From Sinonovacula constricta (taxonomy: Eukaryota > Mollusca > Bivalvia > Cardiida > Solecurtidae), in NCBI GenBank assembly GCA_007844125.1, contig CM017556.1:18755517-18819516 (forward strand): DNA of 64,000 nt. Direction: 5' to 3'. The notes below the pieces were generated by a model, which did no database searches, was not told the DNA's origin, and saw only the letters and a list, made by a program, of their open reading frames with translations. The translations under genes and the position numbers were made by a program. Below, piece after piece: positions 11,801 through 21,272 of this stretch; within the stretch, counting starts at the first letter, position 1, and the number at the start of each line of letters is the position of its first letter.

Positions 11801-13829
11801 GGTAGCAATGGAGATGGAACAATTATATATATTATATAATTGTAAAAACAGTTGACTTCTTTTTTTTACGACGCCAAATTGGCAAGTTGTTTGTAATTCT
11901 CAAATCATGGTATATTTTAGAATAATGTATTAAATAAAGTTCATGTGTTCAAAATCAAAAATACGTTAACATCAAAGTATATACAGATATATTTCACTTC
12001 TGATTCGTTAAAAAGTAACATATGAAAAGAGCACTTTGCAATACTTCGTTTGCAGTCATAAAAACAAAATGGCCGCCCTACAGAAAAACTGGGCTTGGAG
12101 TTAAATAATTACGAGCTCAGTGTTGTCTTATAACGAAAGCTATAAATTGATATGACTGATGGTTTTCTAAGGAAATAAAAATAGTGGCTGAGAGTTAATC
12201 TTATATAAAAATTTATGAATACACTCATTGAAATGGTACTCCTACATTGGGTTTAGGTTTAACGCATATTCCGGTTTATTGCATATATTACTATGAGAAC
12301 TTATGTATGCAATTAAGCGGAATCATTTGTATTCATGTCTGAATGACTTCCGGCTCGCATGTTATGCATCTTTCGTAAAAGGAAAAAAAGTTCTTTTATC
12401 TCAACTTTTCACGTGGATAGCACACAAAATAACTTCTTTAAAAAGATCTCTATTGTGTATTTTTTTGTTCTGTATATTTTTTCGTCCAATTCCTGGGTGG
12501 AACTAGTACTCGGGGATTAACTATCTTGAGCACTGTAGTGTAAATAGTTTTGCTCAAGGACTTTTATATCGGATCAGGTCAGAGATTTGAACCCATGAAA
12601 ATAAAATCCCATTTGACCACAAACACTGCAATATCAGTGAAAGCCGAAAGAGTGACCAGAATTGTATCTATGTACTTTTTTCATCAAAACATAACAGAAA
12701 CTCTCAATTTCTTACACTTACGATCACCATCACATCAACAAACCGCAAATATTTTGTAACGTGCCGAGCGGGGCACGAGTTGCTGGGCGCACACACACAG
12801 ACGGTTTCAATACGACCTAGCTATACAAATAAGACTAAGTATAGTATGCAAAAACTATATTACACGGTCTGCCTGATCTCAAGTGAAACCTATGTGCGCC
12901 CGAGCCCTATGAAGTAACGGAACAATACAGAATGGAGGGAGCCGACACACACTACACCAAGCCTACTTAGCTAACAGAATCCTACCTAGCACACTAACGC
13001 AACACATACAATCACAAAACATACAATGCCAGGCATTCACGCTCCTTGTGCAGGATTAAGCGCGGTCTCCCTTCTCGGGGCTTGTACGGCGCGCCTTCGC
13101 GAACGATCCCACTGCCGTTGCCCACTCGAAGCCTGACCGGCTTGCACCCACAAGCTAAGAGCACCAGCCCTCTTCAGCTACCGGATTAAGCGCGGCCTTC
13201 CGACTCTGGGGCTTGTAGGCGTGCCTTCGCGAACGATCCCACTGCCAAAGCCCACTGGAAGCTTGACCGGCTTGCACCTGTAACCTCAAAAGGCCAGATA
13301 CCAGAAGCCTGAATCTCGGACCGCTTATAACTAACCAAGCGATGGTCAGCAAGCAAAATATGAGAGTTTCCTCTCGCATCTCTCGACTTGAAAAAGCTGC
13401 AACTATATATCCAGATTTAGTTTTACGTTCCGACAGGTAGATTGTACTATCTAGAACATTGGACAATTATTAAAGGGGAGTAATTCCATATCTCGGGCGG
13501 TATATTTGTATAAAGGGAAGTAATTACCTGACTCGGGCAAACTCGTTACTTGCATCGCTTAATTTGCACTACATTTTATATTTAACGGCTTGGAAATAAA
13601 GCGTTACATTGGCATCCGTACCTTGCACAGTTTTGCCTTCAGTAATCTCTGCGTCGTAGTGATAACAAAGTAATGATGTACATTATCTGAGGAAAGTTAT
13701 AACATTCTGTTTCAGTCGTACCTGTTTGCGGCACATATGGTCTTTTCGTACGGAGGTGCCTTTCTCACGTCACTGGCCTTTGAAGCTCCAATGATGGGAC
13801 TAGAAAAGGTGATCTTCAAAAAGAAATAG
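2653..13829 (+). CDS. nrf-6-like: Nose resistant to fluoxetine 6-like membrane acyltransferase (14 exons, 5' partial)
   Basis: The gene encodes a multi-pass membrane protein of the NRF-6 family: an extracellular NRF domain followed by an acyltransferase-3 domain. The C. elegans members act in lipid or drug transport across epithelia; the substrate here is unknown. Coding exons are 2653-2849, 5116-5197, 5455-5551, 6102-6502, 7165-7332, 7687-7786, 8200-8298, 9214-9373, 9904-9983, 10357-10479, 10820-10943, 11191-11377, 11627-11769 and 13716-13829. All junctions have GT/AG and phases join without a break. They give 690 residues plus stop (numbered from the first full codon). The NRF domain covers about residues 1-120, with cysteines at 25, 50, 76, 81 and 111. 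A first membrane segment lies at about 121-146. The AT3 signature GIRFLSMAWVILGH ends in the likely catalytic His305. Family hallmarks follow: FSVDSFF, RYWRLTPVYM, LSYCAYLIHP and a terminal GLEK. The signal peptide and start of the NRF domain are missing, probably in an upstream exon. The C-terminus is complete. Confidence 0.94.
4225..4470 (+). mobile_element. tRNA-derived SINE, family S2, copy 1
   Basis: The left end has tRNA-like promoter boxes (TATAGTGGAAGAGTCGCC, then GGTTCGAGTCC). The body AAGTCTTTCAGCTAAC... to the AC-rich tail matches 32510-32640 in the same orientation and 52195-52400 in reverse. The tail is an AAC-rich stretch at 4465-4525. It lies in the first visible intron of the nrf-6-like gene. 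Confidence 0.7.
5116..5197 (+). CDS. nrf-6-like: nrf-6-like exon (NRF domain, CxxxxC segment)
   Basis: Codes residues 66-92. It carries GSCVSQSCSPSDI, matching the usual NRF-domain pattern G-x-C-x-P-S-S-C-S-x-x-D. The acceptor is CTTAAAG and the donor A|GTAAGT. The alternative acceptor within GCCGAGAG would shorten it, but the chosen one keeps phase and length typical of the family. Confidence 0.87.
5372..5409 (+). repeat. Guanine-rich tract (potential G-quadruplex)
   Basis: Runs of five or more G separated by single T occupy 38 bp on the plus (sense) strand. The tract ends 45 bp before the acceptor of the exon at 5455. It meets the usual G4 pattern several times over. Confidence 0.9.
5455..5551 (+). 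CDS. nrf-6-like: nrf-6-like exon (end of NRF domain)
   Basis: Codes residues 93-125. It includes an N-glycosylation sequon NIT at 98-100, the last NRF cysteine (C111), and the start of the first membrane helix (GAIVF). The acceptor is TTTCCCTAG and the donor TT|GTAAGT. A guanine-rich tract lies 45 bp before the exon. Confidence 0.9.
6102..6502 (+). CDS. nrf-6-like: nrf-6-like exon (first membrane helix and long loop)
   Basis: Codes residues 126-258. It starts with the hydrophobic CFLSIIGLLIITGTLYDIIV, the conserved first helix ending in GTLYD. About 110 polar residues rich in Ser, Thr, Asn and Gly follow and link to the AT3 domain. The acceptor is TTTTTTTCAG and the donor AGAG|GTAACA. This is the longest exon and its loop sequence is not conserved family sequence. 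Confidence 0.92.
6660..6905 (+). mobile_element. S1 SINE copy, tRNA head on the left
   Basis: Read in reverse, this matches the S1 copies: CAGATATAGTACTGCCTTCA, a GTGTATAGCATG segment, TGCCACACCCAGTC, then ACTACCCTTATTTTG and GAGCTATACC-like sequence. The left end keeps a decayed tRNA-like head (GTCGGGTTCATG, CCGGGATCGATTCC). It lies in an intron of the nrf-6-like gene. Confidence 0.7.
7165..7332 (+). CDS. nrf-6-like: nrf-6-like exon (AT3 catalytic helix)
   Basis: Codes residues 259-314. It contains LLSFSAYSNAVKI and then GIRFLSMAWVILGH, the first AT3 helix with the conserved His305. The acceptor is GTATTTCAG. The donor TCGA|GTGAAG is inferred from phase; open reading continues 33 bp further but has no family match. 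Confidence 0.9.
7687..7786 (+). CDS. nrf-6-like: nrf-6-like exon (FSVDSFF helix)
   Basis: Codes residues 315-347 and two bases of Ser348. The family motif FSVDSFFTI(S/G) sits at its end; the Ser-Gly of the motif is split across the intron. The donor is ATAAG|GTTTTA, a weak consensus, but the join to the next exon is exact. Confidence 0.92.
8200..8298 (+). CDS. nrf-6-like: nrf-6-like exon (SGLLVAYL)
   Basis: Codes residues 348-380, beginning SGLLVAYLSLREIEK and ending FHRYWR, the conserved helix and loop before the LTPVYM helix. The acceptor is GTATTTCAG and the donor GGAG|GTACGT. Confidence 0.94.
8398..8490. repeat. AAC-rich simple repeat
   Basis: Imperfect (AAC)n with AAAAC interruptions, in an intron of the nrf-6-like gene. 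Confidence 0.9.
9214..9373 (+). CDS. nrf-6-like: nrf-6-like exon (LTPVYM helix)
   Basis: Codes residues 381-434. With the previous exon it forms RYWRLTPVYMFVIVFGILL, a hallmark of the family. It then has a luminal or extracellular loop with CERYWWTNLLYVNN, again typical. The acceptor is ATATTCTAG and the donor AGG|GTAATG. Confidence 0.95.
9904..9983 (+). CDS. nrf-6-like: nrf-6-like exon (CMGWSWYLANDMQFY)
   Basis: Codes residues 435-460. It matches the strongly conserved family segment C-x-x-W-x-W-Y-L-x-x-D-M-Q-F-Y, followed by a hydrophobic helix PLLMLPLFY. The acceptor is CTTTCTCCAG and the donor TA|GTAAGT. Confidence 0.96.
10357..10479 (+). CDS. nrf-6-like: nrf-6-like exon (membrane helix)
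   Basis: Codes residues 461-501. It includes one hydrophobic helix centred on CLVFLAVTTGLAAYI and a polar stretch before the next intron. The acceptor is TTCATTTCCAG and the donor CC|GTAAGT. The minus-strand ORF here is a shadow. Confidence 0.93.
10820..10943 (+). CDS. nrf-6-like: nrf-6-like exon (RMGPYIMGMFTGYLL)
   Basis: Codes residues 502-543. It contains YTRMGPYIMGMFTGYLLYK, matching the family pattern R-x-G-P-Y-x-x-G-x-x-x-G-Y. The acceptor is TTTGTTTTCAG and the donor AAG|GTTGGG. Confidence 0.95.
11191..11377 (+). CDS. nrf-6-like: nrf-6-like exon (two membrane helices)
   Basis: Codes residues 544-605, with helices around LLLWTVALCSCVAII and WGVVISWIVFAC. The segment AYHSVARTAWGVVISW matches the family's conserved R-x-x-W-(A/G)-x-x-x-x-W motif. 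The acceptor is TTTTTTAACAG and the donor GGCG|GTATGA. Confidence 0.94.
11627..11769 (+). CDS. nrf-6-like: nrf-6-like exon (LSYCAYLIHP)
   Basis: Codes residues 606-653. It carries LSWKPFVPLGRLSYCAYLIH, a diagnostic segment of the NRF-6 acyltransferase C-terminus. It ends FTNLTF at donor TTT|GTACGA. The acceptor is TTTGTGGTAG. Confidence 0.96.
12755..13608 (+). mobile_element. Probable LTR (solo or truncated LTR retrotransposon) in the last nrf-6-like intron
   Basis: This 854-bp block is more GC-rich than its surroundings and is bounded by TGTAACG and CGTTACA, the inverted TG...CA ends expected of an LTR. AATAAA lies 14 bp before the right end. The sequence just after it (TTGGCATCCGTACC) could be a primer-binding site. 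No matching 5-bp target duplication is visible at 12750-12754 and 13609-13613, so it may be one LTR of a deleted element rather than a clean solo LTR. Inside is a two-copy tandem duplication (about 13055 and 13183). The minus-strand ORF here has no recognised product. Confidence 0.55.
13055..13290. repeat. Two-copy, 128-bp GC-rich tandem duplication inside the LTR-like element
   Basis: GGATTAAGCGCGG starts at 13055 and again at 13183. Both copies continue through GCCTTCGCGAACGATCCCAC and TTGACCGGCTTGCACC or close variants. Confidence 0.85.
13716..13829 (+). CDS. nrf-6-like: nrf-6-like terminal exon
   Basis: Codes residues 654-690 and the TAG stop. It has the last helix (SYGGAFLTSLAFEAPMMGLE) and ends GLEKVIFKKK. 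The usual family ending is also a short basic tail just after a Glu-Lys. A GT after GAAAAG could be read as a donor, but reading through gives the family-typical ending. A possible poly(A) signal AATAAA is at about 14660; no nearer one is obvious. Confidence 0.93.
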   Translation, partial: SYLFAAHMVFSYGGAFLTSLAFEAPMMGLEKVIFKKK

Positions 13830-15284
13830 ATAAAGCGGACATTTGCAAATGATTTTAATGACCTATTATTTATAGTAATCAGATGTATATGAAAATGTTT
13901 TTTTTTTTTAATTTTGATTGAGATTTACATGAATATTGGTTGTTACTATTACCCTTTTCTGAAAAACATATCTTGGACAGGTCTTTTGAAAAAGTGTTTT
14001 TATTTGATTATAGCTTATGGATTAATGAGGGACGTTCAAAATGAAACAGAAAGGCGTTTAATGATAATCTTGTGAGAGGCTAAACGGTCAGAGTTGTTAC
14101 AATTGGGCAACTCCGCCACTACGCCGCAGGCGCCTCGATTAATAATTAATTATGCAAATCACCAACATAGGTGCAAATAAGGATTGTATATTTGTATTGT
14201 ATTGTATTGTATTGGAATGCCACGAAGTAGACAGTCATCTTTAATCATGCTCTTATGTTACATTTAAAGTTTTAAATTACACATAGACCCTACCGAAGAT
14301 AGTTAGTGTATATATCAATTTAAAAGTAAAGCTATTCGAAATTTTTGAATTCATTTATTTTAAGTAAATTCATTTTGAGTCTTTTAATACAACTCAAAAA
14401 GTAATAGAATAAGATTCGAGCTAGCATCGCTGTACCACCGAACCTTTTAATTGCTAGAATAACACACAGCATAAACGCCTTTTAAAACACTACAAACATA
14501 AAACGTTTCATAATTTCCGCGAAGAACAAAAACACCACCAGTATGTTTACTCTGTTGATTTTAACAATCGACTGTGTGTGTGATTTTTTATTTTAAAGTA
14601 TAACCAGTGCTGGAATATGTCGTTAAAATGAAATTTCAGTTAATTTTACATTAAAGCGAATAAACAAATTTCCAATTGAGGCTTTGCTAGTGTAATATTT
14701 ATCATCAAAATATGGATGGTATGACTCGAATAGAAAAACGAGCAACAAAATATATGATTTGAATTCTAATTCTTAAAAAAATATACATTAGCACCAATTT
14801 CCTTAGCACGTAAAGCATTTATCCCTAAAATAAATATGTACACAGATAATGCTATATGCACATTCAGTACTAATCAAACACGAGCACATGACGATACTCA
14901 TTACACATGTCATTTACCCACAAAAGAAATACCATCCGGAAGTATAATATTAATAAGTTAATCAATAACGTGACGATCCTATCTGTTGAATTCATTCTGA
15001 CCAATCAAATTCGTATTTCTTTGCAACAGTCGATGTTCCAAATAGAATTTCTCGCATGCATGTTCAAGACTGCAGGATTCTGTTTCCGAAATATCCCAAA
15101 ACCCACAAAAGTCTGCCGAATATTGACAGCCTTTTAATTCGTGACACCTAGTTCTGTTTACAGTCTTATCTATATTGCTTCTTTGCATGCGTTGGAGCAA
15201 GGAGCAAAAAATGGTAAGTAAATAAATAAACTAAACGCAGAACGGTTGAACTAATTAATGTTTGTATTATAATCCACTTAGTGT
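13830..15284. other. Intergenic region between the convergent genes
   Basis: AT-rich, with a short (TATTG)n run at about 14186-14214. A splice-like segment at 15164-15216 (TTTACAG...TG|GTAAGT) is open but matches nothing in either gene. Nothing else was recognised; the 3' UTRs of both genes presumably lie here. Confidence 0.6.
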
Positions 15285-15440
15285 ATCTCAGTCCCTGAGA
15301 GGTTTTGCGAAACATTTTAGATGGCTAAGCATCCATCTCAGTTACTCAATGGTTTTACAGAATGTTCCGGTAGATCGCTTAGTGTGGCTAAGCGTCCGTC
15401 TCAGTTACTTAGTGGTTTTACGAAATGTTCCGGTTGAATC
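15285..15440 (-). repeat. 63-bp tandem duplication spanning the plac8-like stop codon
   Basis: TTCCGG followed leftwards by a GGTTTTACxGAATG-type segment and CTCAGTTACT occurs at 15428 and again at 15365. A third, weaker copy lies around 15300-15320. The copy nearest the gene contains the last codons and the TGA; the others lie in the presumed 3' UTR and also place a TGA after PLSN-like codons. Confidence 0.75.
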
Positions 15441-15526
15441 TCCATATGGTCCACCTCTTTAGACAGCTGGCAGATTGCCAGCCAAGGACACCACGTCATC
15501 AGACAGCAATCGCTTAACACAGACCC
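15401..15526 (-). CDS. plac8-like: plac8-like exon 3 (terminal)
   Basis: Codes residues 136-176 and the TGA stop. It starts GSVLSDCCLMTWCPWLAICQ, the conserved last third of the PLAC8 domain, followed by a polar tail ending HFVKPLSN. The last about 30 bp of coding sequence and the stop are repeated downstream at a 63-bp spacing (see the repeat at 15285-15440). Confidence 0.93.
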   Translation of the reverse strand, partial: GSVLSDCCLMTWCPWLAICQLSKEVDHMEIQPEHFVKPLSN

Positions 15527-16388
15527 CTGGTGGATGTGAAAGCAATAAGTTAATGATAACATTTAAACTACTAACTAATGAATGATTTCAGCGTTTAAAC
15601 ACAATCTTATAACAGATAATCTTGCATATAACATACATATGTTATTTTTGAGACTTTACTAAACTCTGTGGGAATACAGATGTTAACATGTAATTAAACC
15701 TAATGTTTATAATGTGATTTGTTGTTACCTTTTAATATTCATTAATTACTTGAAACGAATTTAAAGTATAAAGCAAAACTGCTTATTTACAAAGCACTCA
15801 ATCTTTTTTTCCATGGTTTGTAGGTTTATTAAATTCAATATTGAAGATAACTCTTTCCTTTTGACTGATCTGAACACACGCAGTTATATACCTTGTAAAG
15901 TTTAGCTCATTATTTTGGACACATTTTTCAACACTTGTTCATTTCAGAAAATAAATTCTAATCACTGTTTTATGTCCTTTTATAGAAAGTATTTAGCTAA
16001 TCATCATAAAATTTTATCGGCATTTTCTTACCTTTATCCCACCTGCGGCTCTTACTTTTGTCCTTATGGCGACGCATGCGCATGGTAACCACGCAGTGAA
16101 ACACGGCTCGCCGAGACTCTCTGAGATGATCCACATAGGAATGCATGGACAGATACATGTTATAACGCCTGAAACATAAAGAAAAGATGGTGCTGACTAT
16201 GATGGTTGTGGTGGTGGTAATTATGGTAGTGGTGTTGTGATTTGTAGAAATTCTAGAGATGATAATGGTGGTACTTATGAGCATAATGATGATGGTTATG
16301 AATAGGTGAGAAAAATGATGACGATGATGTTGATGTTGTTGAAAATGATGCTAATTTTGTTGTTATGATGATGATAATGATGATGGTT

Positions 16389-16467
<79 letters not shown>

Positions 16468-16901
16468 CGATGACAATGACGATGAGGAGGATGAGGGTGA
16501 TGATGACGATGAGGAGGAGGAGGGTGATGGTGAAGAGGAGGAGGAGGAGGAGGAGAATAAAAAGGATTATGATTATAACAGGTAAGTAAGGTGCAGTAGA
16601 TCTATGGGTGTGCACGTTATTATTAGTACTCACAAGATTTCTTCTCCTCATAACAACTGCACAGGTTATGCGACCACTCTCTGTGTCCTTCGGCTACCTG
16701 CTTCAAAGACCGCCTAGGTTTATCCTCGGTAGTTTCCGCCGCCCATCGTGGTGACGGACTAACCCGTGAGTTTGACCGCGGTGTTCGGGGTGTATTCAGA
16801 GACTGTGGTTGAGTAGTTTCGACAGAGTGTCGTGGGGTGGCGCCTATTGGCGGTAAGGGGATGCTTCTTAGTCCTTGAGGAAGTTCATCTATATCTTCCA
16901 T
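15401..16901 (-). CDS. plac8-like: PLAC8-domain (cornifelin-like) protein, three exons, complete
   Basis: The three exons 16634-16901, 16032-16168 and 15401-15526 join in frame to a 176-residue protein. Residues 1-73 are a Pro/Ser/Thr-rich, probably disordered N-terminus. The PLAC8 Cys-rich domain runs from about W76 to C154. Exon 1 supplies WSHNLCSCYEE. Exon 2 supplies ITCICPCIPMWI, then GEPC and CACVAIRTKVR. Exon 3 supplies GSVLSDCCLMTWCPW and AICQL. This order (W-x-x-x-L-C-x-C, C-P-C, L-P-x-x-x-x-x-R-x-K-x-R, G-S-x-x-x-D-C, C-P-x-C-x-x-x-Q) is the family pattern. PLAC8 proteins are small, membrane-associated or cytoplasmic, with diverse and often unknown roles; none can be assigned here. 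Donors are T|GTGAGT and AAG|GTAAGA; acceptors are TATGTTTCAG and TCCACCAG. The start is the first ATG of the open frame and has no in-frame ATG upstream that I can support. The gene is convergent with nrf-6-like, with 1.6 kb between stops. Confidence 0.92.
16032..16168 (-). CDS. plac8-like: plac8-like exon 2 (Cys-rich core)
   Basis: Codes residues 90-135. The reading frame gives CVITCICPCIPMWIISESLG, then EPCF and CVAIRTKVR. Cysteines are at 90, 94, 96, 98, 112, 119 and 121. The correct frame contains no ATG near its start, so a simple ORF search reads this stretch in a different frame. Confidence 0.93.
16358..16556. repeat. (GAT)n microsatellite grading into GAGGAG purine repeat
   Basis: Nearly perfect TGA/ATG triplets at 16365-16470, followed by GATGACGA and GAGGAGGAG variants. 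It sits in intron 1 of the plac8-like gene and produces long Met or Ile homopolymer ORFs that are not genes. Confidence 0.97.
16634..16901 (-). CDS. plac8-like: plac8-like exon 1
   Basis: Codes residues 1-89. It starts MEDIDELPQG, is rich in Pro, Ser and Thr, and ends in WSHNLCSCYEEKKS, the beginning of the PLAC8 domain. The donor is TCTT|GTGAGT, so codon 90 (Cys) is split. Reading past the donor gives only three more residues before a stop. Confidence 0.92.
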
Positions 16902-19900
16902 TTTAATCCCAGAAACATGTTACCGACCAGCATGTAGAGAACGTCTACAATATACGACCAAAGAAAACAGAATGTGATTAACCAAATAGACAAATAAACT
17001 AAATGCCAATTCGTTATTCAAATAAAAATTAAAGCAAATTGCTCTTAAATCAACAAAATGCAAGGGGAAAGGCCTTTAATGGATTGTAATTAGCTTTAAT
17101 CAAATTAAATGTTGACAAAAATCTTCAACCGAGTTTGCTTTTTCAAAACTATTTGGCAAATTACAGAAACGGCGGATCGAAAGCGGATCGAAAGATTCAG
17201 CACACGATAACAAGCATAAAAATAACCTCCTTGCGGGAAATCATGTCATTTTTACGATACTTTCTAAGATATCTGTCAATTAGCATGGACAGTTGAACAT
17301 CTACGGCAATTGTAGAATCAATATCTGCGCTATTCTTATTTCACACACGATATCTCGGCATTTTCGAAAACCTACATGCACTTGTTGTATTGATTGTTTA
17401 ATCCTTTTTCAAGTTTTATTATGAATAACAATTAAAAATGTTAATGACATTATATACAGTGATTGATTGAACTTTGAATGATTTCCCGCCTTCTTTAATC
17501 TCGATTGAGCTCACTGTAATTCGAAATGACTGGTTAAAAATAAACAACATTTATGGGGATTTGATCTGTTCCGATACTTTTAATGTATTTTGCACAAATC
17601 ATATTTATATTCCAAACGTTCTTCTCCTAGCCAACCCTGCCCTTAGCTATAAATATAAACGAAACACAGAATAACAAAAAGCTTCCAATTCCAGGGGCGA
17701 AGCTGTGTTTTTACTTCAGAGGAGTGGCGAGTTTATGTTTTATGTATTAGTTCCAAAATCAGTATGAATAACTATTATAGATACGCAATTCAAATCCGTA
17801 CATTTCATTAGGTATAATGAAGCACATTTTCAATCGCCAAATACATGAAAATATACACGCACGAGTGGTAATGAGACAGTTTTTTACACTTGCAAGTACA
17901 TATTTCTTTCGGTTCGGGGAATGCTCTCCGGGAAATCTTTTATTTCTGTCGAAAATGTAGAAGTTGTGTTCTGCTTCGTATCTGTTAAAACTATGTTACT
18001 CGTTAACCAAAGAGAGTTTACATGCGTGTAAAATATACATTTTATGAAAAAATAATTTTAAGGAGCGGGGTGCGAGCGGCGAATTCAACCGTTCTTAATC
18101 CGCCTCTGGCTGCTGAATTCACAAAGACAGCCTGGTATTGACATTACTGACCATGCCTCTTTACTTAATATTGAAATGTACTGACATGCTGTAAAAATGG
18201 TCACATTGTACTTTTCTCGAGGGTAACAAATAAAATATAGAGCCTAAGCCCCATTTACTGTGGCCGAATGGAAGGTCTATTAGAAATGTACTCCGTGAAA
18301 TAATGGTCTTACCTCGCCATATTTTCACCATGATAAAGAGATATTACTACCAACTATTGATTTCTAGTGGGTTAGTTACACGTACAACGAAAGTAAATAT
18401 TGTCGTTAAAGGTAAAGTTACATTTAAAACGTGTTACTTTAGCTATAAAAGTTGAAAGCGTACTTACATTGCTAGAAACAGTCCATCACCCGCTCACACT
18501 TCCCTTCCTCTCATCCTTTGATAGGATTTATGTCATTAGATACATACAATACTATTGGGAACCCGTGGTAACCTAACCTACTCCCTTTATCTTAAGGAGT
18601 TTCTTCTCTTAGTGAAGTAGAATTATTTCCATTGATAACCGGATATAGAAAGTATTGTCCGGTGGAGTTTGCTGACAATCGGATTCTTATCGCATACGGA
18701 GGAAGTTCCTATAAAGTTTATCAAACATATCATTATCATATATCCATTTACAGATAGATAAACTTCAGTACATTCAAATTGTTGACAACACAGCCATTCA
18801 ATAAGTGGACATACAGGTATGCATTTACCGTAGTTGTATCAAAGACAGGCCAGCCTACTTACGTTTACCAGTTATATTTTCATAAAGTTTGTTCTTAAAT
18901 TTTATTTATTTTAAAATTGATATTTGGAAATTCCTGAAAGACGACCAAACAGGCTACACAGATCGCGGTCCATGACTGTTTACCTAGTTCTCTCATAGTC
19001 ACTTATAATGTTGATTTAGAGAACACAATTAAGAATTTAGCTCAGAAGATTACGTTGTTCGTTTAAAGAGTCCAATTGATTTTTGAATTGATCAACTTTT
19101 ATTAGCAAATGCTTTAATGTTTTGTTAACCTGTCCGCAGATCCAGACCCTTAACACTAACCAAAAACCGCCATGACGCCTTGAACTGAAGCAAATGAACT
19201 TTTAAATCAAACTTAACGAGTAGAGTATTATATATACATTTATTAACTTGGGACTTGGTAACATTTATTCGTTGGTGTGTGATACGATGCATCAATGCAC
19301 GTAACGATGAACTAAACTAACATCGGGTTGATAATACGTGCTTTCACCTTCAATAGGATTCAATATGTATAAAATTAAACCAGACAAACACCGACATGTG
19401 GAGTTATGAAACGATGTGTATATTGCAATTATGCATAGGAAAAGGTTATACAATGATACAGCGTTTCTTTAAAACGAAGCTAGCAAGGAGGATCACATTG
19501 GAATAGACAACGTTTACTCAGCTAATGTTAGGTTAATTAACTATAATTTTTTGGTTTAAAATTATAACGTATATGTAACAGATAAAACGTCCGTTTAATT
19601 AGCATACCCGCAGCTCTTAACCTTTAAGTCATATGCAAATAGTGTACATACAGATAAACCAGACTTCTGCTGGGAGCTGTCTGATCAGGGTCTGTATTGA
19701 AGTGCTGAGCCTATAACTATATGCCAAGTACCTATGGATTGTTGTTGTTTTGTGTAACATATATTATTAGAGAAAAAAAACTTCAAAAAATACATGCGAT
19801 ACAACCATACAAATGATGGCTGTGTGTTTGGAACCCTCGTATTGTTTAATATCTGTATAGTCTTATTTCAACCCATGTGGTCTAGCCGTACATTTAATTC

Positions 19901-20940
19901 GAACTACGAGAAGTAGCCTGTTGTACGAGTGACGTTTATTGGGACAAATACGGCACAATGATCTCTATTCAATATCAGCCAAGAAAACTGGTTTATTTGC
20001 TTGTGCAAACAAATACTACATTATGTCACTTATTCAATCGATATCCCCAATAATGGAAGTTTGAATGGTGTTTGGCGCACATAATTTGGGGCCCAGCACT
20101 TAGCTTATTCTTTAAGTACATACATTGAACATGGATTGACTTCCGCGGCAGCGATCATAATGACTGAAACAATACTTCTAGTTAAACGAAGACTCTACAT
20201 GAGAGTTGCTATTATGTGTGTCCGTAGAAGGAAGAGTTATAATTATGTTGTTATAAGCAAGAATGGATCTAGGAGGGGGTTGGCGGGTTAAACAGTAGAG
20301 TTGCGAAAACTCACACATCTATGCTTAAAATTCTAAGCTTTTAAAGTAAATTAAAATTATTTTGTCTGTTGACTGCTTACGTCGAAGTTAGGGTCCCTTA
20401 TTGTGTATATATCTAGTATTCACTGCGATAAAGCTGAGTGAATCTTGATTCATACCCCATCTCCTACCAAAATTTTCTTGATCCGTCCGTGGTTATTACA
20501 ATACCTATTGCAAACTTATTCACATCAATGAAGATTTATCATATCATCGATATTTTAATTTCCAATCTCTAAACAAACTAATTGTGAGCGAACTAGAACA
20601 CGTCTCGTATGAAAGGAAACTTTGTTCTGTTTGAATACATGCGTTGGGTTACCTTCTGTGTTGACTGGAAATAAGTGTCTCACCCACACAGATGGACTAA
20701 AGCCCCGGATAACGCGACGAGGAGAAGATGAAAAAATCATTCTGGCGCGATATTATCGTATCCAGTGTGGCTTCCAGCTCAAAAATATATCCATTCCCTA
20801 GAGGAGAAAGTTCCCATTACAACTCAGTAATGAGTGACAACGTGTCCTAAGTCATAACAGATACCACGACGTCCTGTCGTGAACTGGCTACCAACTGGCG
20901 TATAGATCCATTCAGACAGACCGGGTCACTGAATGTAGCC
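16902..20940. other. AT-rich non-coding stretch upstream of plac8-like
   Basis: No exon could be supported. Minus-strand promoter or 5' UTR exons of plac8-like may lie here. One minus-strand donor-like AGCAAT|GTAAGT at about 18477-18482 is the only hint and is weak. Confidence 0.45.
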
Positions 20941-20945
20941 AGGAA

Positions 20946-20952
20946 GATTTTA

Positions 20953-21005
<53 letters not shown>
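20946..21005. repeat. (ATT)n microsatellite
   Basis: About 18 perfect TTA triplets. Confidence 0.98.
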
Positions 21006-21053
21006 GTAAGTTATTTTTTTGAGTTAAATTGCTTACGATCATCTGGCCTAAGG

Positions 21054-21077
21054 AAGGGGGTGGGGTGGGGGTGGGGG
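21054..21077 (+). repeat. G-rich tract
   Basis: Four or more G-runs separated by single T; potential G-quadruplex, 50 bp after the ATT microsatellite. Confidence 0.85.
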
Positions 21078-21246
21078 ATTTCTAATCCTATAATAAAGAC
21101 CCTTCTTTGTTCGAGGCAGGTTTTATGACTACATTTTTAAGAACCCCATTTTGATTTTCATCATTATTATATGGCCTTTGAATATATTAAATCATAAAGA
21201 ATCTTCCATTGATCTAACGCATCCGATAAACAGAGAGAAGGCAAAA

Positions 21247-21272
21247 GAGAGAGAGAGAGAGAGAGAGAGAAA
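21247..21272. repeat. (GA)n microsatellite
   Basis: About 12 perfect AG dinucleotides. Confidence 0.97.

Noticed and set aside
15164..15216. Candidate fifteenth exon of nrf-6-like
   Set aside because: The frame matches nothing in the family, and the exon at 13716-13829 already ends with the family-typical Glu-Lys and basic tail before a stop.
16253..16651. 132-codon ORF (Ile-rich) and its plus-strand Met-rich partner
   Set aside because: Pure translation of the GAT microsatellite inside plac8-like intron 1.
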